Assembly: GCF_964355755.1 (NCBI RefSeq)
Contig: NC_092672.1
Coordinates: 28,082,501 to 28,146,500 of the forward strand
Direction of reading: 5' to 3'
Length of the DNA stretch: 64,000 bases
Source: Antedon mediterranea
Taxonomy: Eukaryota > Echinodermata > Crinoidea > Comatulida > Antedonidae
Part shown: positions 50,002-62,905 of the stretch, piece by piece
Position numbering within the stretch: position 1 is the first letter of the stretch
Layout of the letters: each line of letters begins with the position of its first letter
Made by a program: the position numbers and the translations under genes
The notes under the pieces: model-generated
Told to the model about the DNA's origin: nothing
Seen by the model: the letters and a program-made list of their open reading frames with translations, nothing else
The model's database searches: none

Positions 50002-52295
50002 TTTTTTATTTAAATGTAATTGCAATTAATAAGTAATAAAAATATTAAAAACATAATTGCTGCTCTGTCACAAAATGCACGTCAACTGAACTTCATCAAT
50101 GACGTTGCAATGTCGTTAACAAAGAGGATGGTTTCAAGACAAGACAAGTTAAACAAGTATACATAGCTCGCTCTCTCTCTCTCTCAAAATTCCAAATCTG
50201 CTATTTCTCAACACTTTTAAATCTCTCTCTATTAAGGATAAATCGTTTAGGATTACCAGCATCAGGTATTATAATTTCAAGATAAACAGCTTTAATGTTT
50301 GATTTCAATTTAATCAGAATTATTATTTGAGATTAACTGAATGAATATCACAGATCTCAAACAGGAGAAACATGTTAAATAATTAGTTTACATCTGTTTT
50401 TTATGACTGTTTTAAAATTGTTTTTTTCGTGTTTATGAATAACAATTTCTAATTGAATTATTTCGATGCTATGTCAGTGTATTCATTTTGCATTGTATTT
50501 CACATATTTAAAAATTTGGCCAAAAAATTAATATTTAAAAGTGTGGATATGATAACGCAAAATATGGGTATTCATGTTTTTACATTTTTATTTGTGTTTC
50601 AAGTGCAAAGATAATAGTTGTCCTCCAGTTAAACTTGTCATTGTATGCTGTTTTGTCTTTCTAAAGCTGGTGTGAATCGAAAGTGTTAATGTGCATGCGT
50701 ATTTATATTTTCATCTACTGTTTGTGAGTTGGAAAAGCGCACGAATGTGCTATTTGCATGAATATTATTATCAGGCTCGTATCCAGACGCACCCCCTCCC
50801 CCCAAGTCCCAAAAGGTCCACTATTTCCTTGGTTTGTATTTTTTCTTGTCTTGTTTAACTACGGTAAAGACAATATCATTATATATATATATACAAAATT
50901 TACATTATCAATGGTATACAAACAAAAATATGTTAACTTGCCCAAGCCACAACAAAAAGTCTTAAATCAGTCTTTAGAATGTCAAATAACGCAAATTTTG
51001 TACCCTGCACCCTGACTGGGGGTCCTTGGCGGCCCCCAGGCCCTCAGCCATTGTTGCTCGCTTCGCTCGCATCCCCCCCCCCCCCATTATAAATGCTGCA
51101 TACAGGCCTGAATATATTTACTATACTAATGGAAAATAGGCTTTAAGAATATCACTATAATAAATATGCTCATCTGGGCACAGTGATGAATGATCTATTT
51201 TACATAGCTTGAATCTTTTAAATAATACTTGACTACCCTAAAATCAGACTTGTGGCTAGCCCAAATGTCCAGTCTTTTTTAGTTTTTTATGTTGGCAGTA
51301 CTTAAAAATTCTAAGCCATGAGCACTGCGGTTTTTTTAATGACATCAATTCCCTTCTAGGCTTCAACATTCGATTCATGATGTAAGCAGTGGATGAATTA
51401 AAGAAAGTAAATGAATGAAAAAAAAATGAATAGATGAAAAGTTTACTTTAGAACACAGTGTGTGTAAAACAAATACTGAATGTTTTTAGCCATGTTGAAT
51501 GGAGAGAATATTTAATTTGTTTAAAGATAGTCTTTCAACTCATGAAACTCATTCAATGACTGCACACATGCATTTATGTATCATTACTGACCACCTTTAT
51601 GTCTGACCATATACCATTACTTTTTTAACAACAGGCCATTATTTTTTTGTACAGAGGCTGGAGTGAAAGGTTTGGGTGTTGTTTTATAGTTTTAGATCTT
51701 CAAAACGAACTGTATGGGAATAATATAGTTTTGTTCTACCCAGAAAAATATGGATATATAAAAGGTTGATGATGTATGCCAGGTGTTTAGGGAGACACAG
51801 GTGGTATTTGCATGGTGGTAACTACCAGGTGATCATATATCATCATATTAATACCTCTATAAGGTATATTAATCTTAAGTCATGACATATTCAACTTTGC
51901 CTTATACCTGTGCTACCCCTGCTGTATCAGTATGATAATAGAATTATTGGGTCAATGTTCAGACTCACTGCTTAACAGTAGAGTTATGCACACGGCGGTG
52001 TGTTATGTACGTGGGGGTACAAATTCATGTCCCTGAAATAGCCAGATTGGCTACGTCTTGAATCTAGCATTTAAAATGTGTAACCAATTTTTATTTATTT
52101 ATTTTGGTATAAAACATGAACACTAGCAGCCTGAAGGTAGAAAATGTTGCAAAAACATAATTAAGATATAAAAATAAAGAACTATAATATAATCGTGTTA
52201 TTACAATTGCAAACATTTTTAAACTTGATTATATAACCATGGATTACCAAACGCTACTACTGTAAAACCAGAATTTAAGAAAAGTTTATGATGTA
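50002..52295. other. Non-coding; GC-rich repeat piece at 50772-51112
   Basis: Within AT-rich sequence, 50772-51112 contains CCAGACGCACCCCCTCCCCC at one end. Near the other it has GGCGGCCCCCAGGCCCTCAG, TTGCTCGCTTCGCTCGCATC and a C homopolymer at ~51074-51087. This looks like an interspersed repeat split by AT-rich sequence. A (CT)n run lies at ~50168-50184. Confidence 0.45.
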
Positions 52296-52464
52296 CAGGG
52301 GAAAATTTCATTTTTAAATTTGGTTTAGCAATAATATTGCTAATCAAACTGATTTTTGAGTCGAGAAACATAGTTTTGTATTGTATTTTTTGCTACACAA
52401 ATTTAAAAATCTGTAGCAAAAAGGTTGTTTTGTATAGCTTTTATTTTTTAGAAATTATTCCCTG
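52296..52464. mobile_element. MITE (family C), second copy, with 5-bp target duplication
   Basis: Starts CAGGGGAAAATTTC and ends GAAATTATTCCCTG, flanked by ATGTA at 52291-52295 and 52465-52469. Confidence 0.85.
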
Positions 52465-52469
52465 ATGTA

Positions 52470-53689
52470 ATGTAATTTAATGTATCAGAGAAGACAAAAC
52501 TTCCATGCGGTTGAGTCGTCAACAAAGGAAACTTAATGATTGTTTCGTCATTGGTGTCACCTTGGTTTTTAAGGTTACAAATTTATTGTACGTTAGATAT
52601 GTAACAAAGACCAACGTCATGAGTACCTCTATGCGAAGTATCCATATTGAGTACCAAAGTATACAGACACCGTAGCACCATGCTACTTGCATGATAATTC
52701 TCACTAATCTTACTAGTCTAGGTTCTAAATGATTCAAGTTAATTAAAAGTAAAACAATTTTGGCACATGTGGCATGTTATAGTTAAAAAACAAGACATTC
52801 GCCGCTGGTGGCACTACGTAAAAAGAAAGAATGACTATAGACTTTTGTAGCAATTAGTCTAGCAAAGATCGCAGTACCATTTAAATTATGAAGCCCGCTA
52901 AAATTGCCAAACAGACAGCATGCCTGACAACAGTTTTCCATTGCACAATTAGTATTGTCATTTTGGAATTACATTGATTAGGAAATTAAGTACCTAGATA
53001 CAGTATCGAAAACCCCATTTTCTCATTAACATATTCACCTGTTTTTTATGAGCACCAGTTGTGAGTTGTTGGAACAAATAATTGGATTCAAAATTACCTT
53101 CTTTCTTAGGGTAATGTATCATGGGAGAGGTCTGATTGCTGTAACCCCAATATTTAAAACTCTAGACCACCCTAAAGCACTTTAATTGGAGGCCTCTATT
53201 AACTCCCAAGTTAGGCAATGGTGTAGTTCATTATCATGGAGAAAATAATTTGATGGGTTAAATTGACCCTAGAAGACCTTCATACTATAGATACTGTTTC
53301 ACATTATGATTAAATACACAAATTCCACTCAAGATAAATTAATCCACTAAGGGGGATAAAATAATAGTGTATGATCTGATGACTCTAGTTGAATGAATAT
53401 GATGAAACTGTCGACTCCATAGGATGTATGCATATACCCACTCGTAATATCATCCCTCCCCCCTCCCCTTCCTCACAACAACCAAATAAACAGTCAACAA
53501 GGCATATTAGTACACTGTACTCTATCTTGCTATTAATATTAATAATATTAATCATTCATTTTGTAATTTATTCGGGTTTGTATTTTGTTCTAAATGCCGA
53601 GTTATTAATTATTATTTATTTATATTAAATACTATATATTGCTATCATAATTAAAACATCCTCAGTTTTTATTTTTGTTCGTATTGTAT
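52470..53689. other. No gene recognised; possible conserved non-coding sequence
   Basis: Stretches at ~52880-53000 and ~53100-53240 have balanced, non-repetitive composition (for example GACAGCATGCCTGACAACAG, TTTTCCATTGCACAATTAG). They look less decayed than their surroundings. That is an impression only. Confidence 0.25.
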
Positions 53690-54060
53690 TTTCAAATATT
53701 AATAAATTAACACTTAGCGGCCATATCTATGATAAGCTCATAATCGGTGGTTAAATAAATTAACATTGGTTAAAATAAAAAGTACGGTAATTTTCAAACT
53801 GATAATACTCATCCAAATGTTAAAAGTAACTCGGAAAAAATTGTTCCAGATTCTTGCAGTCATCAAACAATATAAAATATTGTTAAATAAATAATTTAAA
53901 TAAAATGAGCAAGTATATCCAAAAAAAAATTAAGTCATTTTCAAACTGATAGTCATTCAAATGTTAAAAGTAACTCGGAAAAAATTTTTCCAGATTCTTG
54001 GTTCAGCAGTGAAAAACAAGCAGTTAGCAAATGTCCTTCGTTTCTTTAGATTGGGTATTT
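53690..54060. repeat. Second dispersed repeat of the 43376 type, internally duplicated
   Basis: ATGTTAAAAGTAACTCGGAA with TTCCAGATTCTTG occurs twice (~53818 and ~53958), separated by AATATTGTTAAATAAATAAT, which appears again at ~54510. Similar to 43376-43600. Confidence 0.6.
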
Positions 54061-55509
54061 AATTTTTAAGAAAAGGTACACATACTGTATAGCCGGAAAA
54101 AGGTTGTTCATTTTACAGACTTTATTTGAAGATTTATGAGTCAAACGATACAATTATAATGCACAGTGTACTACCTATCTTTGTGTGTAATCTATATGGG
54201 TGTCCATTGTTGAATAGTTATTGGGTTTGTTCTATTGAATCTTTTTAGGAGACAATGACCCCTAACTAAAACTTACACCAAAAACGCTTACATTTTCCAT
54301 TGTTAAATGTTACAAAGCGACGTGTGAAATTCTATTCGTTTGGGATAATAAAAATGGGCTAAGTTTTTAGACCACTTGGTGCACGATTAGCCGTTTTTTA
54401 CCCTTTTATCCGTTGAAATCTGAGAGAAGTGACGGAGACTTGAGGTGGCAAAATTCGTACTTGTTACAATGGTGCTTGAGGGGGTGTTTTATAGACGCAT
54501 CCTAATAAAATATTGTTAAATAAATAATTTAAATGAAATACGCAAGTACTGATAAGTCCTCTATTATTTCTTAAACAGTGAAGCATTGTCCGTGGTATTG
54601 TTGACAATTAGTGTCTGTGAATAGCACATGCGGTAATGACTCCATATACAGCATTTTAGAATACACACGTGTTATATAACAGGAACTGTTTTGTAAAGCT
54701 TAGAATTTTTTTAGAGCAGTTCGGCTACTGCGCCACTTGACTTTCTGACAGTTTGTTCTGTAAGCTTTAATACAAACATTAAATCATCGATGAATAAAAG
54801 AATTCTTTATTTCTAATTCGAATCAAATTGTTGCGTAAATTAGGGGTTTATGGTTCAAAGTTGAAACATTCACCTAAAAAGAAATCCTTACCTGAAGCAT
54901 AACGATTAAAGATTATTTTACTGTTATATAAATTTTTATATCTTCGAAAATCTTCGAAAATTTTCACAATTTCATAGGACCTGTTTCTATTGAAAGATAG
55001 AGTTCAATTCAGGTTGATTTTCAATCAAAATTAAATCGGTTAACGTTATTTACTTATTGTTCGTGGTTGATTGTGTAATTATGTCTCGACGTTATTCAAT
55101 TCAAGTGAGTTTTCAAATGTTTCGACCATCTGAGGTGAAGTCAAAATTACTCCAGCACGGAAACAAACCATTTTAAAAGTCAATTTAGATCAGAATTTTG
55201 GCAAGAAAATATGGTTCAATGGAAATGGTTCCATGGAGACCTAGCTGGACTGACTCGCTTATATCTGGGCCTGGTCCTATTCAGTGAAATGAAAAAAATT
55301 ATTACAAATCTAGGCTAGCTTGTAGATAGACAAAATTAAAGTACTGGAAGTGGTTCCTTCACGAATTTGGGGTGTGTGTGTGTGTGTGATAAGAAATAAC
55401 TACATTAGGGCACCTTTTTTCAGGGACACCCCAGTGAAATGAATGAGGGGAAATGTAATTTACTTAAAAACCAATCCATTTATTCAAAGATGATATGAAG
55501 AGGACACTA
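54061..55509. other. No gene or clear element recognised
   Basis: AT-rich, no convincing exon. A (GT)n run lies at ~55369-55388. Confidence 0.4.
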
Positions 55510-55674
55510 AAGCCTTGTCTACACTATCAAACTTTATGTGAAAAAAAAGTGTGATGTACTCAAATATGGTAGTGATATGCTTAAATATAGTAGTGATATG
55601 AATGATAACATCATGTCCATATGGGCACATCACATTTTGTTGTCGCATAAGGTTTGATAGTGTAGACAAGGCTT
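55510..55674. mobile_element. TA-flanked palindromic MITE (family A), copy 6
   Basis: Ends AAGCCTTGTCTACACTATCA and TGATAGTGTAGACAAGGCTT are exact inverse complements. TA flanks at 55508-55509 and 55675-55676. This copy's outer arms (CCTTG/CAAGG) differ from those of copies 3 and 4 (CTCTG/CAGAG) in both arms together. Confidence 0.88.
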
Positions 55675-58235
55675 TATAGAGGTTTTCTACTGTATTGACT
55701 TTCTTCAAATGAATTTCACAAGTCTTTGTTCATTGAATGGTTGGATTCATTAAAGAATTAAAGCATTAAAAAGTTGCATTCGTACTGTAGTGTAGTTACA
55801 TAAACACTACTGTGTATTGGTTGAACCCAAACATATAATATCCTATACTCCTCCTACATGACTGTTAACTTGCTTGTTAACCCATCCTTTTACCAATAAA
55901 CAACACAGCAGTTACAAAACTCAAATTGACCTTTTAGTTTGTTTTATCATCATTTACTTGTGGACTTTCAAATAAATAAAACCACATCAATTAACTGGTG
56001 GCTACCAGTAAAGGGAATATTAAAAGCCTTTCTGGTTTTTGAGCACACGTACAAAGAAAACAAATCTGCTAGTATCATGTTAGTAGCTGGATATAGGAAA
56101 TCCAACAATTGGTTATCTATCCCTGTATCTACTTAAAGGAACATTCTTAACTGGTGACTGAAAAATATATTTGGGTCAATGTAAATGACCTACACCTTCT
56201 TTGGGATGATAATGCAGTACAACTGTAGGAAAATTTAGAAAATTTACATTTTTTCTGAGCTCTTTTACTGATATGTACTGAAAAGAATAAATAAATATTG
56301 GACCCCAATCAATTTGGCATTCGGAGAAAGGTGCAGAGTTGGGCCATTATTTCTTTACTCTTGATTTTCTCTGTTTGATAACATGGAGAAATAAATTATT
56401 CCCCATGGTTATAATTATTATAATATATATGAAATAAGTGGACTTTTGTGCTTACTTACACCTGCCTTTTTGTTGCTGGTACAGTACTAAGTTTTTTGAC
56501 ACACTGACTCTTTGGTTAAACTTGAGTCAGTACTATTATTAACACTTCTAGTAGCGTAACAGATATGAGCACTCACTGGCTAAATCCAGGGGCCCCTAAG
56601 CTTAAGGGACCCAGAGCATAAACAGCCTCAGTGCAATTGCCTAGCATTGGAGGGCCTTAGGAGCCAGTTACCCCTCTGATCACCAAAACCCTCAAACCCC
56701 TCTTTCACTACTGTACCATCAAATAGAATATGCTTAACCATTGACCTACATTTTAGATAACCCATTTGTACTCCACAGTCACAAACATTCTTGACTGGTT
56801 AGTCTTCTTATCATCTAGGCCTAACTGATGATGTTATTATTTGTAAATTGGCCTTTTGACTGCCAAGGCATTCACATTTTCCCTTGTTGACTTCTCTCTT
56901 GGCTTCTAGTAAAATGATAGTTATTACAATGCAATTGTTTTTATTATCACTCTTCATAGTGAGAAATGATAATAGTAATTTGTAGTTTGACATGTATACC
57001 TGTCCATCATCATGCTCCTACTAACATGGGTTTTTATATTCTGAACAAAATGTTCTATTGATTGGATGAGTTCTTCTAATTTCCATTCATATAAAATTAC
57101 AAGTGAATGAAAATAAATATATATAATAATATTCTGTCATCAAAATATGAAATATATATTTTAAATAAGTAATAAAATATTCTTTTCAAACAGTTTTTTA
57201 AAAGCTATGTTTATATGTTCTTTTCTCACCAAAACCAACATCAAAAGTATATTAAATAAGGGTTTCTTTTCTGTGAGTTGCGAATCAGAAAGTGTGAGTT
57301 GCGGATCGGAAAGTGCGGGTTGCAAGTCGCAATTTGCAACTTGCATTGAAGTAACACTCATATTAAATATGCCTAACTTGTGACAATGTTATGGCCAAAG
57401 TATTTTCAACTACTACTAGGTAGGCCTAAATCTATCTTTTTTATTGGTTGCTTACATCATGAGTGAAATTACCCCTTTTTGTGGAAAAACAACCCCCTTG
57501 TTTTTATAAGTTAACTACAATGATGTATAAGAAAGTTGTACATAGGTTTTAACTTAGATATAATTTAGATTAGTCTGTTCTATCCACATATAACACTAGT
57601 AGTTTGTGACTGGGAGCACTATAATGATGTACAAATATAAAGCAATATATTTATACTGTGATTGATGAAAGGAAATTTGTGGAGGGAAATTGAAACAAAA
57701 GAAATGCTAAATAGTCGGTTAGGAGCAGCACACAAGTTAATGAAAACAGTTTAGCTGGGAACTTTACATAAACACATTCCAACAGTATGTCAGGACAAAA
57801 ATAAACTGTGTTTGGTTTATTAGCTTTTGGTGGGGGAGTTAATGATGAGATGAGGTAGTATTTGAGTTGTTGATGGAAAAGGTGGCTGAGAGAAGCTCAT
57901 TGTTTGGGACATCTTGTATTTGATCTAATGGGGTTCAAGGTTTAATTGCTATGTACTGTAGGGATGTTTATGTTTGTCAGAGGTAAAAAATGTATTAAGT
58001 AGTTTACACTCCAATGAAGGACCATTTGTATAACCTGTGATTAAAGCATTGTTGAATGTACAGATAGCACCTAAAGTCTAATACATTTTAAACATTTATT
58101 CATTTATTATAGCGCCTTCCTGTACTTATGATTTTTTTTTTCTTAAATTATTTTTAATACCAAACCAAATATAAAATAGTTACTGTAATAATTTTAAAAT
58201 TAGTTTTTAGTTATATATACTTAGAATATCACAGG
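55675..58235. other. No gene recognised; small tandem repeat at 57274-57345
   Basis: Non-coding. At 57274-57345 a ~23-base motif (GTGAGTTGCGGATCGGAAA) repeats about three times with changes. Nothing else can be supported. Confidence 0.4.
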
Positions 58236-58390
58236 CACAGAATAAATTCTAAACCACCCAGTGATATACTGAAAATATATTAATTAATATGAAACAATAA
58301 GATGAAAAAATCTGTGAAAATGAGAAAAAGACTCAAACCCGGAACCATCTGCTTGATATGCAGATGTCAAACCATTAGACCACTGCAGTT
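58236..58390 (-). mobile_element. tRNA-derived SINE (family D), fuller copy
   Basis: On the minus strand the head reads CAGTGGTCTAATGGTTTGAC (A box) and CCGGGTTTGAGTC (B box) around a tRNA-like anticodon arm (CTGCATATCAAGCAG). The body shares TTCTAAACCACCCAGTG with 36742-36886. Confidence 0.7.
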
Positions 58391-59159
58391 TTCATGGTAT
58401 TGTTCGAACTTGATTGGATAGCAACTCTTTAACACTCACGGCGTGGTACGGCTGAACACCACTAGAGCTCTCTATTATACGCACGTGCACCGAAAATCAA
58501 ATTGATGTTTTAATAGTTATTATATTTCCCTAATTATTGTTCAATCCAAAAATAAAATTGAAAGTTAAAAACTTGGAAAATTATAAATAGGGAAGATTAT
58601 TTACACACACTTAAAAAAAAATGCCCAAATGAACCTGAAATGAGGCACAAGTAAAGGCTATACAGATTCACCTTCCATGTTTTATACTTCAATATATCAA
58701 TGGCATTCTAATCTGCTTTAAAGCCACAAAAATTGCCAGAATTATGATTGGTAGCTAATTTTTGTGTTGAACTAAAGCGTGCCTTGTTGTCCCCAAGTGG
58801 TTATTTAAGGTAAATAGATCTGTATTTTTATTGTCCCAGAACACCAGTTTGCTATCTATTATATGCTAGGAATGTATTTAGTCTTCTTCAGTTTCCAGTA
58901 GATTCCTCCAAAAAGCTCTTTTTTGATTGACCACTGGGTTTCAATGGTCCCCAATGGTCCCTAATGGGCATAGGTTGATGCAGTGTAATGCACCAAGAAT
59001 TTCCAAATTGAGGAAAACTGTTTTTCTTGTTTTAAACTGATAGCTTGTTTTTTTGTTTTTGATAGCAGTTTCATTTTACAAATCCCTTGAGTTTTATTGT
59101 AAGGCTGTTGGGTTTATTGATCAATAAAATATTTGAATAAATGGGTGATTTTCTCATTT

Positions 59160-59590
59160 TGCTCTTTCTTTTTCTTACGTTCTTTTCTCCCTTTCACATT
59201 TCATCCTTCTTTTCTTCCATCTCTTTCCTTTTGACATCTTTTGCCTTCCTACTTTCTTTTTTTACCCTTTGTCCTTTGTGATTTTCCTCCCTTCAAGTTC
59301 TCTTCCTCTTTTCTACATTTTTGTTCTTTGAAGTTCTCTTCCTCTTTTCTACATTTCCTCCTTTTTTCTTGCTCATTTCTACTTTTCCTCTTTTCCTTTT
59401 TTGTCTCCTCTTCTTTTTTCCCTTCCTTTCTACCATTTTTTTTCTATTCCACTTTTTACCTTTTCACTACTTTTTTTTAAATATTATTTTCTACTTTCCA
59501 TCTATATTTTTCTCTTCATTTGTTTTCTCTTTACTTTTCGTTTTCATTTTTTCCTTTCTATTTTCTCATCCTTCCTATTTTCCTGCTGAA
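59160..59590 (+). repeat. Long polypyrimidine tract
   Basis: About 430 bases in which the plus strand is almost all C and T (CTCTTCCTCTTTTCTACATT recurs). Long Phe/Ser/Leu-rich frames in all three phases are due to composition. Such purine/pyrimidine asymmetric DNA can form triplexes; that is inference. Confidence 0.85.
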
Positions 59591-59733
59591 AATGTGAATA
59601 TGGGTTATTTTCACATTTACTTTTTCCATTATCCATTTAAAGGTGTTAATTCAAGCTGAAGTTCACCATTCTATATACTGTTTACACCTAAAATCTTCCA
59701 TACCACAACTGTCCATATCAATTAAACTCATAC

Positions 59734-59814
59734 CTATGCGTTTGACCCACTGGTCAAGAATTGTCACTTTCTCCTCATAGTGACCCATGTAACCAATCTC
59801 CTCCACATCAGATG
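59734..59814 (-). CDS. Candidate exon of an unknown minus-strand gene
   Basis: Between an acceptor-like GATGACCAG and a donor GTATGA, the minus strand reads DVEEIGYMGHYEEKVTILDQ then WVKRIG without a stop. If the donor is ignored the frame runs on to a TGA at ~59666. Composition is protein-like and unlike the neighbouring low-complexity sequence. I do not recognise the family. No partner exon with matching phase was secured. Confidence 0.35.
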
Positions 59815-60540
59815 CTGGTCATCACAAGCGGCTACTGCAATATTGTTTCTACTTGATCTTCAAATATGATTGCAAATTTTTCCATTAACCTTTCTTGACC
59901 TAGAATTTTTTTCTATTACAATTTTTTTTTTTGTCATATGTCAAAATGATTTGTGTGTGTGGTACAGAAGTTAGATTTATATTTCAACAGAATGACAGAC
60001 ATGGGTTATATGAGATGTATGCTAGTATTTTGTGCAAAGTGATATTATTTCATAAGAATATGTTTAAAAATAAAATTGACAGTTTTTGTAGCACGATGTT
60101 ATTATTATTGTGAAATTCTAAAGTTTATACTCATCCCTAGTTGAAATTTTTATTTACATAAAATAATAAAGGCAAAATAAAAAATTCAAAATTTTTATTT
60201 TGTTATTTTACTATTAATACAGTATTAGCTACCAAAATGATTATTGTAAAAAAAGTCAACCGTCCCATGGTGAACTCATACCTGAGTATCGAATCAGTAT
60301 CATAAACTGAAATTGAATACCAAAATGAACCATTTTTGGTTACCCAAGTTTGATACCCGAGATGCTGTGTTAATCATTCAATATTGTAGTTCTTTCCTTA
60401 AAAAAAAACCCCTGTCATATTATGTGACAATATTTATACATTATGCACAATTTATTTTGCTGAGTATATATATCATATGTTTCAAAATATGCCAAAATGT
60501 TTCTTGATATCTATGTTACTTATGTCACATCCTACCCCAG

Positions 60541-60625
60541 GACATTGAACACGCCCCACACGGGACTGCACATCACATTGGAGCACGTGTCGGTGGAGCA
60601 TTCAAACAAGACTGTGTTTTCACAG
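60541..60625. CDS. Candidate short exon, strand unresolved
   Basis: An 85-base GC- and CpG-rich island in AT-rich sequence. On the plus strand it is bounded by a good acceptor (TCACATCCTACCCCAG) and a donor CAG|GTGCCT. Two frames are open: LNTPHTGLHITLEHVSVEHS... and IEHAPHGTAHHIGARVGGAF.... On the minus strand it is open as LFECSTDTCSNVMCSPVWGV... between AACACAG and GG|GTAGGA. No known protein is recognised, so strand and product stay open. Confidence 0.35.
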
Positions 60626-60949
60626 GTGCCTAGGAATTTTAACTCTACCCAGATAGTTGCCCAATTAGTATGATGTACAAACATCTTTGTCAAAACCTTC
60701 TCTTCTCAACAAAATATTATTATAACTCGTGTGGCAATCCTGTGCTTTGATCCTTCATGTATCTTCTTGCAGCTTCTGGTTATTTCAGTTATTTTTTATA
60801 AATCATATTTATTTTTATAATTGAAATAGCTGATAAAACAAGTTTAGTGTATGTTGTCTTTTCTAGCCTACTGCCTTTATTAGGACTACGCATTTTTAAT
60901 GTTGACACTTAACATTTAATTTCTCACTTGAAACTACTGTAGGTCCGTC

Positions 60950-61720
60950 TATCCATTGTTTAGGTCCCTCCTAGATATAGGCCCTGGTCACTTATCTTCC
61001 TGGATATCTCTATTCTGTTACACTACCGTAGATCTCCCTATTTTATAGTCCGTATCTCTCCTTATTTTCTAGGCTCTGTCTTTCGTACAGTATTTTCTAG
61101 GCCCTGTGTCTCTAAAAGGCATTGTGTCTCGCTGTTTCAATGCCCAGTCTTTTCCTATTTGCTGGTACTATGTCTGTCTCCCTCTTTTCTAGGTCATGTC
61201 TCCCCATCTTTTTTTTTTGGTCCTGTCTCTCCCTATTTTCTAGTTCATGCCTCCCTATCTTCTAGGCCCTCCTTATTTTCTGGGACAAACAATTGGACAT
61301 TAGGTATCAACTTGTGTTATGACAATGTGAGAAAGTTATTGCAACATTTAAGTTTAGGCAGGTTTAGCTTGTTTAATAAAGCAGGGATGCTATTCACTTC
61401 TTACTTCTTTCTTATCTTAACTTTGTCTCCAATAAGTTGATTCTGTCACCAACTTTCAAGTGTCTAGATAACAGATATTTGCTTGTATAAGCTTTGTGTG
61501 ATGTGATAAAGAAATAAATTAAATGATTATTACGTGTTGAGATGTCTTCTATCGTCTATAAATACCATGTTATTTTAGCTTTGCCTATTCTCTCCCCACC
61601 CCGTCCTCTGTTCTCCCCACCTCGTCCTCAGTTCTCCCCACCCCGTCCTCTGTTCTCCCCACCCCGTCCTCTGTTCTCCCCACCCCGTCCTCTGTTCTCC
61701 CCACCCCGTCCTCTATTTCC
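60950..61720. repeat. Pyrimidine-rich degenerate repeat and a 21-bp minisatellite
   Basis: From ~60950 to 61290, degenerate units of the CTCCCTATTTTCTAGGCCCTG type. From 61590 to 61720, about six near-identical 21-bp units, TCTCCCCACCCCGTCCTCTGT. Confidence 0.85.
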
Positions 61721-62594
61721 CCCTAAAAGCTTCTGTAGTTTAAAATGCAATTAAGTCAGTTTGGTAACCTAGATTGGTAAAGCTAGCCTATTCAGTTTTA
61801 CTATCTCTATGTTTATTTTGATAAATTACTCAAGAACAAAGCTTAGGATGTTTTCCCGCTTAAATTTTGGTAGAGCAAAGTGGTTGGTTGATTTGACCAA
61901 ACAAATTTTATGAAATTTTGGCTGTACCAGCCATAGCCTGCTAATTAGATTAGCCAGAAATAATGCCAAGGTAGAGGCACTCACTATTTGAAGTGGGAGC
62001 AAAGTTAATTAACAAGTAAATATTATAAGAGGTTATAAGAATCTAGATACTGCACAGTATAATGGTTAAATTTACAGAGCATTATCAACAAACATACTGT
62101 TAGGTTTTGTGATTACTAATTAAATTGTTAGGTAAATTGGGTTTGCAAGGATTTTGTGTTTTTCAAGGACAATCCAGAATAGCAATTATAAAATGCTTAG
62201 AGAGGTGTTTACAATTAATGTAATTAAATGTGATTAAATGCTGTAATCAGACCAGGGAGTGGCATTTTACAACTCCCTAGTCCGACCTAGGTATTTTTAG
62301 CTTATTTATTTGTAATTTCATCATACCATGATTGATCTACCACATATGTGTTTGCCATATTGGAACTTTTTAATATTAATTTATTATATTTATTAATTAA
62401 GTGACATAATAATGTATATTTGATAGTTTTATACAAAACCTCAAATGAATTATCATTATATATAAATTTTCCAAAAGAATTTTAGTAGGCCTATAATACA
62501 CTAGATGTAAAAATGATAAATATTTCCAAAAGTATATTTAAAACTGAAACTGAACCTCTTAAAATAAAACCTTTCAATCACTTGTTTTTTTTCA

Positions 62595-62905
62595 ATACCA
62601 GACACATTTGGACTAGAGCACCTAATACCAGACACATTTGGGCTAGCACCCAATACCAGACACATTTGGGCTAGAGCACCCAATACCAGACACATTTGGG
62701 CTAGCACCCAATACCAGACACGTTTGGGCTAGCACCCAATACCAGACACATTTGGGCTAGCACCCAATACCAGACACATTTGGGCTAGCACCCAATACCA
62801 GACACCTTTAGGCTAGTACTAGTAGTACCCAATACCAGACACATTGTTCTGGCAACCAATACCAGACATCTTTGTTCTGGCAACCAGTACCAGACACCTT
62901 TGAGC
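62595..62905. repeat. ~28-bp minisatellite
   Basis: About 11 units of CCAGACACATTTGGGCTAGC plus ACCCAATA. Longer variants have an extra GAG (GCTAGAGCACC). The last units are more diverged (GTTCTGGCAACC). Confidence 0.92.

Noticed and set aside
59241-59659. Phe/Ser-rich membrane-like protein frames
   Set aside because: Explained by the polypyrimidine tract; all three frames are similar.
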